Below are positions 33,066 to 44,332 of a DNA stretch of 64,000 nt, one piece after another. Source of the DNA: Sphingomonas sp. S-NIH.Pt15_0812 (GTDB lineage: Bacteria > Pseudomonadota > Alphaproteobacteria > Sphingomonadales > Sphingomonadaceae); contig NZ_QLJH01000022.1 of NCBI RefSeq assembly GCF_003951315.1, forward strand, positions 1-64,000. The letters run 5' to 3'. Position 1 is the first letter of the stretch. The number at the start of each line of letters is the position of its first letter. The notes under the pieces are model-generated. The model made no database searches, had not been told where the DNA came from, and saw only the letters and a list, made by a program, of their open reading frames with translations. Position numbers and translations under genes: made by a program.

Positions 33066-35912
33066 TCACTTCGCCTTGGGTGCCGTGCCGGACTCCGGGG
33101 ACGAAGCGACCGACGCCGCCGGCACCACCTCCACCGGCAGGCCGATGGCGTCAAGCTGCGGCTTCACCGTCGCGGCATTGCCGACCACGACCCAGATCGC
33201 CTTGGCCGGATCGATCGCCTTCCCGATCGCCTGGTTCAGCTCGGGCAGCGTCAGCGCCCGATAGCGCGCGGTGATCGTGGAATAATAATTGTCCGGCCGC
33301 TTGAACAGGTCGTTCGCCTGCATCGCCGACAGCACCGCGCCCGAGGTTTCGAAATTGCCGCTGAGCGAGCGGATGCCCCCCTGGATCGCACGATCGAACT
33401 CGACCTGGGTCATCGGCTTGGCCCCCAGGAAATCGGCGATGTCGCTGCGCAGCGCCGCGACCGACGGACCGGTCTGGTCGGCCTGGACCGGGGCGGAGAT
33501 GCTGTAGGGCGCGGCGAATTCCTGCGTGCGGAACCCGCCCCGGACGCCATAGGACCAGTGCTTGCTCTCGCGCAGGTCCATGTTCATCCGCGACAGGAAG
33601 CTGCCACCCAGCGCATCGTTGGCGGTCTCGAGGGGCAGCATGGCCTGGGTGCCGGTCAGCGTGGTGGGGATGGCGCCGACGATGACCGATTGCGGGCTGT
33701 CCGGCCGGTCTACCAGCACGATGCGCGGCGACGCGGCGTCGCTGCCCGGCGCGGGGAAGCGCTTCACCCCCGCCGGCGTGGCCGGCGCGCGCCAGTCGCC
33801 CAGCGTCCGTTCCAGCGCCGCCTTCACCTCGGCCAGCGGACGGTCGCTGACCACGAAGATCTTGGCCTTGTCGGGCCGCAGCCACGCCTGCTGGAAGGCG
33901 ACCAGATCGGCACGGGTCAGCGCCGCCACCGCTTGCGGGTCGCCCGCGCCGCGCTGGCGGGAATAGGGCGACTCGGCGCCGTAGAGCAGCGGCGGCATCA
34001 CCCGCGACGCCAGTCCCGACGGATTGGTCAGCTCCTGCCCGATCTGCGCCAGCTGCTGGGTGCGCACGCGCGTCACCTCCGCCTCGTCGAAGGCGGGATT
34101 GCGGACGATATCGGCGAACAAGGCCAGCGCGGGCGCGAGGTTCGCACTCGGCACGCCCAGGCCGACCTGGGTGCGGTCGCCGTTGAACCCGCTGTCGATG
34201 CTCGCGCCCAGCCGCTCGCGCGTCTCGGCGATCTGGACCGAGCCCAGCGTCTTGGTCCCCTCGTCCAGCATGTTGAGCGCCAGTTGCTGGGTGCCGAGCT
34301 TGGTGGGCACATCCGCCGCCACGCCGGCGTCGAACGACAGCGCCAGTTGCGTGACCGGCACGGCGGTGCGCTGCGCGTAGATCAGCTCGATGCCGTTCGC
34401 CAGCCGGCTGCGCTCGACGGCGGGGAAGCTGAGCGTCCCGACCTCGCCCATCGCCGGCAATCCCCCGCGCGTCCCCTTGACCGGCGTTTCCGGCGCGGCC
34501 GCGACCTCCGCCTTGGGCGGCACCTTCGCCTCCTCATAGGCGTCGCGCGGGCCGGGCACGACGGTCAGCGTATAGGAAGGCTTGCCCAGCCACTGATCGG
34601 CCGCCGCCTTGACGCTCGCCGGGGTCTGGGCGGCAAGCTGCTCCAGTTCCTTCTTGTAGAAGCCGGGATCGTTGGAGAAGAGCGCGCCCTGCGCCAGCGC
34701 CACGGCCTTGCCGCCGAAGCCGCCGACCGATTCCAGGCCGCGGATACGGCCCGCCGCCTCGGTGGTGGCGACGCGGCGCACCTCGTCGGCGGTGGGGCCG
34801 GTGCGCAGGAAGTCGGCGACGATCTGGTCGATCCGCTTCGTCACCAGCGCCGGATCGACGCCGGGGCGGACCAGCACGCGGATGCCGAACTGGCCGATCT
34901 GCGCCGAACTCCAATTATAGGCCGAGGCGCTGACCGCGAGCTTCTCCTGCTTGACCAGGATGGTGTTGAGCCGCGAGCTGGACAGGCCGCCCAGCGCCCC
35001 CGCCGCCACGTCGAGTGCGCGGGTCTGCGGGTCGTTGAGGCCGGGCACGGTCCAGTTGCGCACGATCATCACCTGCGCCACCCGATCCGTCATCGTCTCC
35101 ACCTTGGGCGCGGCGAGCGTCACCACCGGGGCGATGGCCGGCGCGGTCTTCGGACCGGCGGGGATGCCGCCGAAATATTTCGTCACCAGCCGTCTGGCCG
35201 TCGCCAGGTCGACATCGCCGGCCAGCACCAGCACCGCATTGTTGGGCGCATAATGGCTGCGGAACCAGTCCTTGACGGTATCCAGCGTCGCCGCGTCCAG
35301 ATCGGCCATCGACCCGATCGTGTCATGGCCATAGGGGTGGGTTTCGGGCAGCAGGCCGGCCGTCACCTTATAGTCGACCAGGCCATAGGGCTGGTTGTCG
35401 CCCTGGCGCTTCTCGTTCTGGACGACGCCGCGCTGCTCGTCGAGCTTCGCCTGGGTCACCGCGCCGAGCAAATAGCCCATGCGGTCCGATTCCAGGAACA
35501 GCGCGCGGTCGAGCGCGGCGGTCGGCACCGTCTCGAAATAATTGGTGCGGTCCTGGTTGGTAGTGCCGTTGAAGTCGGTCGCGCCCACCTGCTTCAGCGG
35601 CTCGAAAAAGTCGTTCGGGGCGTTTTCGGAACCGTTGAACATCAGATGTTCGAACAGATGCGCGAAGCCCGTCTTGCCCTTGGGTTCGTGCTTGGCGCCG
35701 ACATCGTACCAGACGCTGACCGCGACGATCGGCGCCTTGCGATCGGTATGGACGATCACGCGCAGCCCATTGGGCAAGGTGAAGCTCTGATAGGGGATGT
35801 CGACCGCCTTGACGAGCGTCGCGACGGGCGCGGGTGCCTGTTGCTGCGCGGCGACGGGCGCGGCAAGCGCGACGATGGCGACCCCGGCCAGTGCCGTGAT
35901 GCGAATGGTCAT
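33066..35912 (-). CDS. Two-domain M16 family metallopeptidase, secreted
   Basis: A 948-residue protein. ATG 35912 was chosen because it begins with a signal peptide (MTIRITALAGVAIVALAAPV); a longer frame upstream lacks one and would run into the clpB promoter. The zinc motif HLFEH is at 85-89 (HxxEH type, inverted). A second, inactive-type M16 domain starts near 490. This is the standard two-half M16 arrangement of a pitrilysin-like peptidase: N-half catalytic, C-half for closing the chamber. It degrades peptides in the periplasm. It is divergent from clpB, with 142 bases between. Confidence 0.9.
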   Translation of the reverse strand: MTIRITALAGVAIVALAAPVAAQQQAPAPVATLVKAVDIPYQSFTLPNGLRVIVHTDRKAPIVAVSVWYDVGAKHEPKGKTGFAHLFEHLMFNGSENAPNDFFEPLKQVGATDFNGTTNQDRTNYFETVPTAALDRALFLESDRMGYLLGAVTQAKLDEQRGVVQNEKRQGDNQPYGLVDYKVTAGLLPETHPYGHDTIGSMADLDAATLDTVKDWFRSHYAPNNAVLVLAGDVDLATARRLVTKYFGGIPAGPKTAPAIAPVVTLAAPKVETMTDRVAQVMIVRNWTVPGLNDPQTRALDVAAGALGGLSSSRLNTILVKQEKLAVSASAYNWSSAQIGQFGIRVLVRPGVDPALVTKRIDQIVADFLRTGPTADEVRRVATTEAAGRIRGLESVGGFGGKAVALAQGALFSNDPGFYKKELEQLAAQTPASVKAAADQWLGKPSYTLTVVPGPRDAYEEAKVPPKAEVAAAPETPVKGTRGGLPAMGEVGTLSFPAVERSRLANGIELIYAQRTAVPVTQLALSFDAGVAADVPTKLGTQQLALNMLDEGTKTLGSVQIAETRERLGASIDSGFNGDRTQVGLGVPSANLAPALALFADIVRNPAFDEAEVTRVRTQQLAQIGQELTNPSGLASRVMPPLLYGAESPYSRQRGAGDPQAVAALTRADLVAFQQAWLRPDKAKIFVVSDRPLAEVKAALERTLGDWRAPATPAGVKRFPAPGSDAASPRIVLVDRPDSPQSVIVGAIPTTLTGTQAMLPLETANDALGGSFLSRMNMDLRESKHWSYGVRGGFRTQEFAAPYSISAPVQADQTGPSVAALRSDIADFLGAKPMTQVEFDRAIQGGIRSLSGNFETSGAVLSAMQANDLFKRPDNYYSTITARYRALTLPELNQAIGKAIDPAKAIWVVVGNAATVKPQLDAIGLPVEVVPAASVASSPESGTAPKAK

Positions 35913-35998
35913 GATGATCGTCCCCCAATTTTCTCCCCTGGAGCATAGCCATGGCCGGGGCGGACGCAACACGTCACGAAAGGGGCACGCCCTGCCCC

Positions 35999-36026
35999 CT
36001 TGTGTTGCCGATCGGCAACACCATCT
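35999..36026 (+). promoter_or_regulatory. Sigma-32 (RpoH) promoter of clpB
   Basis: A -35 box CTTGTG at 35999-36004 and a -10 box CACCATCT at 36019-36026 (seven of eight bases of CCCCATNT) are 14 bases apart. The ATG of clpB is at 36055, so the leader would be about 20 bases. This is a good heat-shock promoter for a chaperone gene. Spacing and match are seen in the sequence; the sigma factor is inferred. Confidence 0.75.
36002..36021. promoter_or_regulatory. Perfect 20-bp palindrome between the clpB promoter boxes
   Basis: GTGTTGCCGATCGGCAACAC is an exact palindrome filling the space between the -35 and -10 boxes of the clpB promoter. A protein bound here would block RNA polymerase. It could also be a hairpin in the transcript leader only if transcription started upstream. 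The binding protein is not known; it may also serve the divergent M16 gene. Confidence 0.5.
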
Positions 36027-36054
36027 TCGCGAATAAGACGAACAGGGATCAGCC

Positions 36055-38634
<2,580 letters not shown>

Positions 38635-38646
38635 GGCCTTGTACCT

Positions 38647-38695
38647 TGGTCAGAATGTAGGAGCCGGTGGGGACCGGCTCCCCACATTCTGACCA
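38647..38695. repeat. Long inverted repeat downstream of clpB
   Basis: Arms of 22 and 23 bases (left 38647-38668, right 38673-38695) with one bulge and a four-base GGGG loop form a very stable hairpin. It starts 13 bases after the clpB stop. There is no T tract, so it may end or protect the clpB mRNA, or be a small mobile palindrome such as a REP-like element. Confidence 0.55.
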
Positions 38696-39042
38696 GAGTC
38701 GACCATTTGCAAGTCGATGCCCTGCCGAATCCCTGCGTAGCGTCGCGTCTAACAGATGGTGGCTGATCGATACGCGAATTGCGGCAGGCCGCATCCCATG
38801 CGCCGTCCCGGTCGCGCTCGATGATCCACCGCTGACCGAACTTGTAGCTCCACACCCAAATTCAACCATGAGGCCACCCGATACGACCCGTACGCCTTGA
38901 TAGTGGCGACCGTCGATCGGCAGGTGATCATAGGTATAGACCGTCAGGCCGGCTGGCCGAACATGGTGGTCAGGCCGGAATCTCGTTACCCAGGCTCATG
39001 CGAATGCCTGCTCTGATGTTGCCGATGTACTTGGCCAGGACC
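38696..39042. other. Non-coding stretch between clpB and the TonB receptor gene
   Basis: No intact gene. On the minus strand, pieces such as RHYQGVRVVSGGLMV and WSYKFGQRWIIERDR in different frames suggest a possible decayed small gene, but this is too weak to call. Confidence 0.35.
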
Positions 39043-39077
39043 AAAAAAAGCGCGCCCGGTTGCCCGGACGCGCCCTT
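39043..39077 (-). terminator. Rho-independent terminator of the TonB receptor gene
   Basis: On the minus strand a GCGCG-rich stem (GCGCGTCCGG with CCGGGCGCGC, one G-T pair) is followed by seven T's. It lies 22 bases after the stop codon of the receptor gene. Confidence 0.85.
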
Positions 39078-39098
39078 GGTCGTCGGTGGTTCGTCGAC

Positions 39099-42000
39099 TT
39101 AGAAGTTGCCGCGCACGATGAAGGAGAAGCGGCGGTCGTTCATGAAATAGCTGCGCGGGGCCAGCTGGCTGGGATCGCCGGTATAGGCCTGCAGCGTCTT
39201 GGTCGTGGTGTTGGTCAGGTTGACGCCCTGCACACCGATCTTGACGTATTTGTTGAGGTTCAGGAACGCCGAGGCGTCGAGCGTGCCCGTGTCGGCCTGG
39301 AAGATCGACGTATAGGGGAAGATCACGTCGGCCGCCGTCAACAGATATTTCGACCGCCAGTTATACGCCGCCCGCAGCGACACCGGCCCCTTCTCATAGA
39401 AGATCGTCGCGTTGACATTGTGCTTCGACAGACCCTCGAACGGCAAGTTGCCCGGCTTGATCGTCGAGACGTTGGACGGCGCGCCGGTGTTCAGGAAGCT
39501 GTTGGGCAGGCCCGAGCTGTCGATAAACGAATAGTTGGCGTTGACGCCGAAGCCACTCAGCAAGCCCGGCAGGAAGTCGAAGGTCTGCTGGTAGGCGACC
39601 TCGACGCCCTTGATCTTGCCCTTGCCGGTGAAGTTCTCCGGATAGCGGAACTGCACCGATTCGGTGACACCGTTGCTGGTGACGTTGCGCGGCAGGATCG
39701 ATTGGTAGAAGAAGTTCGACACTTCCTTGTAGAAGGCATCGACCGTCAGCGAACCGACCCGCGCGAAATACCATTCCAGCGTGGCGTCGAACTGCCAGGC
39801 GGTGGCGGGCTTCAGGTACGGATTGCCCGAAGTCGCGATCGGCTGGCCGCTGGCCGCATCGGTGCCATAGGTCTGGTAGTTGCGGATGTTCGCCGAATCC
39901 GGCCGGGTCAGCACCTTGGAGGCGGCGAGACGCACGATCAGGTCGCGCGACAGGCCCAGCTTCAGGTTCGCGCTCGGCAACCAATAGGTATAGCCGGTGC
40001 GCGCCACGTCCGGCGTGGTCGCGCCGGTCGCGAACTGCTGGAGCGCGGCATAGGCGGATGCGCCCAGGCGACAGATGCCGCCCGGCGTCTGCGGCGTTCC
40101 ACCGGGCGGGGTCACCGCCGCGCATCGACCGGCATAGTCTTGCACGATGCCGAAGGCTTCGCGGGTTGGGATGGTGAAGGCGCCAGCCGAGGCCACGTCG
40201 GTATGGACGAAGCGCACGCCGACATTGCCGTCGACGCGGACACCGGCGAACAGCGGATCGTTCGACCCGAAATTCACCATCGCATAGGCGTTGGTGTCCT
40301 GCTGGTTCACATCCTGGATTTCACCCGGCAGGTAGTAGGAACCGGGGATCGCCCCTCCACGCTGGGCGGCACCGACGAAACGGTTGGTCGCACCCGCACC
40401 GTTGGTGGTACGCCAGATATCGTTCAACGACTGGAAAAACGCCACCGACTGGTCGTAATTCTTCAGCAGGTCACCATTATAATAATAACCCCCGACCGGC
40501 CCCGGCGTCTGGCCACGGAAAAAGTTGGGGAAGGTATAAAAGTCGGTGTTCTGAACGCCGCCCTGCTGGATCGTCACCGGCGCGCCCGACCAGACTTCGC
40601 TGATCGCGCCCCAGTTATAGGCCGAGTAGCGCACCGTCTGCTGGCGCTCGGCATAGCGCGCGCCGAACTTGATGCGCTTCAGGAAATTGGCATCGTCGTT
40701 GAAGTTGTACGCGAAGTCGGCCTTCAGCGCATATTCCGAACCGCTGCTTTCCTCGAAATGGTCCATCGCCGCGCGCCAGAAAGTAGCGCGGGGATCTTTG
40801 AAATAGGTCGCATCGTCCTGGCCGGCATAGATGCTCGATCCACCCAGATTGACCGGGCGATGTGGTATAACGACCGGCAGGCTGCCAGTCAGGTCCAGTT
40901 CCTGGTCGGCAAAGGTCGAACCGAAGACCGCGAAGTCCTTCTGCGTCCGCTTCGCCATCGTATAATCGGCGTCGAGGTTGACCGCCCAATGTTCGTCCGG
41001 GTTGAACTTCAGATTGAAGCCGATGTCCTGGACGATATTGGATTCGTAGACCTGGCGACGCGACAGCGACTGCTGGATGCCGCCGGCTGGAACCGTGTCG
41101 CTGGCCGAACGCCAGCCCGTGCCCGGCAGAGTGACGATGCCCTTCTGGAACAGACCGCTATCGTCATATTCATAGTTCTGGAACTGGCCCACCGGGCATT
41201 CAGCGCGCGTCCCGGGGTTGCTGGTCAGGGGCGGCGAGGTGCTGGGGTCGTCGATGCGCGGCGAGCCGTTCGCATTGGGCAGACAGCCCGTAGGATAGGT
41301 GTTGTATTCCGACAGGTCGGGCGCGGTCTCGAACGTGTGCTCGCCCCAGCTCTGCGTCGAGTGCGAGCGCAGGAACTGGAGGGTGGCGACGGTCTGCTTG
41401 TCGGTGCTCTCCCACTGCGCGGCGAGCGCGATGCCGCGCCGCTTGCGGTCGAAATCCTGGCTGCGGAACTGGCCGCCGATCGGCGCATAGGCGTTGGGCC
41501 GGAAATCGGCGAAGCCGTCCGCCCCCGGCGTCCCCGTCGCACCGCACAGCGAATTAGCGGCGGGCAGCGTCACCGTGTCGCTGCTGCCGGGCAGCGGGTT
41601 GCGGCAGAGCTGCGACAGCACGTTGCCGGCGGTCAGGTTGCCCGACGGCGCGAACTGGTTGTCGCGCGTCTGGAAGTTGGTGATCTGGATGCCGTCCGCC
41701 CGGCTCTTCAGCCGCGAATAGGAGGCGCTGCCGAGCAGGCCGAGGCGACCGATGCCCGTATCCCAGGTGTCACTGAGCAACACCGAGCCGGTCGGCGTCC
41801 ACTTCTTGCGGAAATCGCCGTAATTGGCCTCGGCGTTGAGGCTGGCATGGAGGCCGGGATTGTCGAACGGCTTGCGCGTGTTGAGGTTGACCGTGCCGGC
41901 CAGGCCGCCCTCGATCAGTTCGGCGGTGGCGTTCTTGTACACCTCGACCGAACCGAGCAGTTCGGCCGGCACGTCGGCGAAGTTCAGCGCCTGGCCACCG

Positions 42001-42578
42001 ACGCCCGCGGCGAAGGCGTCACGCCCGTTGAACTCCGACCGGACGAAGTTCAGGCCGCGCACCACGACGCCCGAACCCTCGACCGAGAAGTGGTCCGGGT
42101 CGTTCGAGCCGGCGAAGCGGTTGATCGACACGCCGGGAACGCGCTGCAGCGCCTCGGTGACCGAGCGGTCGGGCAGCGCGCCGATGTCCGACGCGGTGAT
42201 CGCGTCGACGACGGTGTCGGAATTGCGCTTGATGTTCTGGGCATTGGCCAGGCTCTGGCGGATGCCGGTGACGACGATCTCGCCCTCGTTCGACTCGCTC
42301 GGCGGCGTGGTGCCGTCCTGCGGGGGCAGGGTGTCGCCGCGCGCCACCTCGGGCGAGGGCGCGGTGCCGGTGTTGTTGGTCGCCGCCGGATCGGTCGCGG
42401 TGCTGGCCGGGCTGGCGGTGCCGGCCGTCCCCTGGCCCGCGACCGCGCCCGTCTGCGCCTGGGCCGGCGCGGCGAGCGCGACGACGCACAAGGCTGTTGC
42501 CGATACGCCGCAGTGCAGCAGTCTGGCGATGTTGAATGCAGTGGCGCCGCCCGTCGGCGCGGCAGATCGATACCCCAT
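39099..42578 (-). CDS. TonB-dependent receptor of the CirA/IroE-like sphingomonad type
   Basis: An 1159-residue outer-membrane receptor. A signal peptide runs to about residue 42 (CVVALAAPAQAQ). The TonB box is EIVVTGIRQSL near 95, and the plug domain follows, about 105-240 (SDTVVDAITASDIGALPDRS, then FSVEGSGVVVRGLNFVRSEF, and GLAGTVNLNTRKPF). The barrel fills the rest and ends in RRFSFIVRGNF with the terminal phenylalanine. The length is large because of long loops. It takes up a large substrate, probably a saccharide or glycan, or an aromatic product. It is divergent from the halogenase operon. This pairing is common in sphingomonads and Caulobacter. Confidence 0.93.
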   Translation of the reverse strand: MGYRSAAPTGGATAFNIARLLHCGVSATALCVVALAAPAQAQTGAVAGQGTAGTASPASTATDPAATNNTGTAPSPEVARGDTLPPQDGTTPPSESNEGEIVVTGIRQSLANAQNIKRNSDTVVDAITASDIGALPDRSVTEALQRVPGVSINRFAGSNDPDHFSVEGSGVVVRGLNFVRSEFNGRDAFAAGVGGQALNFADVPAELLGSVEVYKNATAELIEGGLAGTVNLNTRKPFDNPGLHASLNAEANYGDFRKKWTPTGSVLLSDTWDTGIGRLGLLGSASYSRLKSRADGIQITNFQTRDNQFAPSGNLTAGNVLSQLCRNPLPGSSDTVTLPAANSLCGATGTPGADGFADFRPNAYAPIGGQFRSQDFDRKRRGIALAAQWESTDKQTVATLQFLRSHSTQSWGEHTFETAPDLSEYNTYPTGCLPNANGSPRIDDPSTSPPLTSNPGTRAECPVGQFQNYEYDDSGLFQKGIVTLPGTGWRSASDTVPAGGIQQSLSRRQVYESNIVQDIGFNLKFNPDEHWAVNLDADYTMAKRTQKDFAVFGSTFADQELDLTGSLPVVIPHRPVNLGGSSIYAGQDDATYFKDPRATFWRAAMDHFEESSGSEYALKADFAYNFNDDANFLKRIKFGARYAERQQTVRYSAYNWGAISEVWSGAPVTIQQGGVQNTDFYTFPNFFRGQTPGPVGGYYYNGDLLKNYDQSVAFFQSLNDIWRTTNGAGATNRFVGAAQRGGAIPGSYYLPGEIQDVNQQDTNAYAMVNFGSNDPLFAGVRVDGNVGVRFVHTDVASAGAFTIPTREAFGIVQDYAGRCAAVTPPGGTPQTPGGICRLGASAYAALQQFATGATTPDVARTGYTYWLPSANLKLGLSRDLIVRLAASKVLTRPDSANIRNYQTYGTDAASGQPIATSGNPYLKPATAWQFDATLEWYFARVGSLTVDAFYKEVSNFFYQSILPRNVTSNGVTESVQFRYPENFTGKGKIKGVEVAYQQTFDFLPGLLSGFGVNANYSFIDSSGLPNSFLNTGAPSNVSTIKPGNLPFEGLSKHNVNATIFYEKGPVSLRAAYNWRSKYLLTAADVIFPYTSIFQADTGTLDASAFLNLNKYVKIGVQGVNLTNTTTKTLQAYTGDPSQLAPRSYFMNDRRFSFIVRGNF

Positions 42579-42590
42579 GACCCTCTTCCC

Positions 42591-42605
42591 TGGTTAGCGC
42601 TGCCA
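42591..42605 (-). promoter_or_regulatory. Possible LacI-type operator upstream of the TonB receptor
   Basis: On the minus strand TGGCAGCGCTAACCA resembles LacI-family operators with an AGCGCT core, such as the xyl-box of Xanthomonas, with one extra base. It lies 13 bases before the receptor's start codon. The symmetry is poor, so confidence is low. Confidence 0.3.
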
Positions 42606-42771
42606 TTACAGCTGCCGCTTGATCTTCGATTTGGTTATGCACGGAAAATCACTGGAGCAAGGAGATTTGTTTGCGGTATCATTGATCTGAAACACATGGC
42701 GTGACGATGGTGGACAAGCGTTGCAAAAAGGCAACGAGGCCAAATCATGGCGTGTCTTTAAATCTTATCAT

Positions 42772-42785
42772 TGGAACCGGTTTCA
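42772..42785 (+). promoter_or_regulatory. LacI-type operator upstream of the halogenase operon
   Basis: TGGAACCGGTTTCA is a near-perfect 14-bp palindrome with the AACCGGTT core typical of LacI-family operators. It lies 32 bases before the start codon of the first halogenase gene. A LacI-type regulator sensing a sugar could control the receptor and operon together. No such regulator gene is in the window. Confidence 0.5.
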
Positions 42786-42817
42786 GCCGGTCGGATCGAA
42801 ATGGAGCGGATGAAAGG

Positions 42818-44332
42818 ATGACCGAGACACCCCCTATCCGGGTCGTGATCGTCGGCGGCGGCACGTCGGGCTGGATGGCGGCGGCGGCGCTCGCCAAGCT
42901 GTTGCCGCGCCGCTGCACCGTCCACCTGGTCGAGTCGGAAGCAATCGGCATCGTCGGCGTCGGCGAGGCGACGCTGCCGCATATCCGCGCCTTCAACGAG
43001 CGGCTGGGCATCCGCGAGGCCGACTTCATGGCCTGGACGCGTGCGACCTTCAAACTGGGCATCGAGTTCCGCGACTGGGGGCGGATCGGCGACAGCTATA
43101 TCCACCCCTTCGGCACCTTCGGGCGCGGGCAGAGCGAGGTGGACTTCCACCATTATTGGGCGCGGCTGATGCAGGCCGGCGTCGATGTGCCGCCGATCGA
43201 GCAATTCTCCATGGCCTGCACCATGGCGCGCGAGGGCCGGTTCGCGCTGCCGACCACCGACCCGCGCCAGATCACCACCACCTTCGGCTATGCCTATCAG
43301 TTCGATGCGGTGCTGTTCGCCCCCTATCTGCGCGCGCTGGCGGAGGACATGGGCGCGGTGCGGAGCGAAGGCATCGTCGTCGATGTCGAGCGCGACGGCG
43401 AGGGCGGCGACCTGACCGCGATCCGGCTGGCCGACGGGCGGCGGATCGAGGGTGACCTGTTCGTCGACTGTTCGGGCTTCCGCTCGCTGCTCTTGGGCGG
43501 CGCGATGGGCGAGCCGTTCCAGGACTGGTCGCGCTGGCTGCCCGCCGACCGGGCGGTGGCGATGCCGTGCCGCACCGAAACGGCGCTGACGCCCTATACC
43601 AGCGCGATCGCCATGCCGGCGGGCTGGCGCTGGCGCATCCCGCTCCAGCATCGCACCGGCAATGGCTATGTCTATGCGAGCGGCTTCACCGCCGACGACG
43701 CGGCGCGCGACGCGCTGGTCGCGGCGGTGGAGGGCGAGCCGATCGCCGACCCGCGCCTGTTGCGCTTCACCGCCGGGCGGCGCGAGCGAAGCTGGGTGGG
43801 TAATTGCGTCGCCATCGGCCTGGCCAGCGGGTTTCTGGAGCCGCTGGAGTCGACCAGCATCTATCTGGTGCAGCAGGCGATCACCGCGCTGATCGAACTC
43901 TTCCCCCAGGGCCGCGTCCGCGGCGTCGACCGCGACGAGTTCAACCGCGTCATCGACCTGGAATATGAGCGGATCCGCGATTTCCTGATCCTGCATTATC
44001 ATGCGACCGAGCGCGACGATTCCGAATTCTGGCGCTATGTCAGGACCATGACCATTCCGGACAGCTTGGCGGAGAAGATGGAGCTGTTCCGTCGGCGCGG
44101 CCGGATCGTGAAGTATCGCGAGGGCGTGTTCCTGGATGCGAGCTGGGTCGCGGTCTATCTGGGCCAGCGCGTCCGCCCGGAGGGGCGCGACCCGCGCGCC
44201 GACCTGCCGGCGATGGACGTGCTGATGCGGGGCATGACGAACCTGCGCGACGAGGTCGCCGCCACCGCCGCCGCGATGCCGGGCCACCTTGCCTTTATCG
44301 ATCGCTATTGCCCGATGAGCCCGACCGCATGA
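42818..44332 (+). CDS. FAD-dependent tryptophan-halogenase-like protein, copy 1
   Basis: A 504-residue flavoprotein. ATG 42818 is chosen because it starts just before the FAD-binding motif VIVGGGTSGWMAAAAL and has GAAAGG nearby. All halogenase marks are present: catalytic lysine Lys79 in TFKLGIEFRDW, the WxWxIP motif WRWRIP at 270-275, and Glu344 in LEPLESTSIY. In the family, Lys79 and Glu346 of PrnA direct hypochlorous acid to the substrate. The protein needs a flavin reductase, which is not encoded here. The substrate is unknown; similar genes next to TonB receptors may act on aromatic or carbohydrate-linked molecules. It overlaps the next gene by an ATGA, so all four copies are coupled. 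Confidence 0.88.
   Translation: MTETPPIRVVIVGGGTSGWMAAAALAKLLPRRCTVHLVESEAIGIVGVGEATLPHIRAFNERLGIREADFMAWTRATFKLGIEFRDWGRIGDSYIHPFGTFGRGQSEVDFHHYWARLMQAGVDVPPIEQFSMACTMAREGRFALPTTDPRQITTTFGYAYQFDAVLFAPYLRALAEDMGAVRSEGIVVDVERDGEGGDLTAIRLADGRRIEGDLFVDCSGFRSLLLGGAMGEPFQDWSRWLPADRAVAMPCRTETALTPYTSAIAMPAGWRWRIPLQHRTGNGYVYASGFTADDAARDALVAAVEGEPIADPRLLRFTAGRRERSWVGNCVAIGLASGFLEPLESTSIYLVQQAITALIELFPQGRVRGVDRDEFNRVIDLEYERIRDFLILHYHATERDDSEFWRYVRTMTIPDSLAEKMELFRRRGRIVKYREGVFLDASWVAVYLGQRVRPEGRDPRADLPAMDVLMRGMTNLRDEVAATAAAMPGHLAFIDRYCPMSPTA

Noticed and set aside
33558..35948. Open frame on the plus strand opposite the M16 peptidase gene
   Set aside because: It has repetitive arginine-rich composition and no known motif. 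It is an antisense shadow.
38749..38931. Possible decayed small gene on the minus strand after clpB
   Set aside because: Protein-like pieces appear only after joining frames, and no family was recognised.
39060..42704. A long open frame on the plus strand opposite the TonB receptor gene
   Set aside because: It has no recognisable domain and mirrors the codon pattern of the receptor gene.
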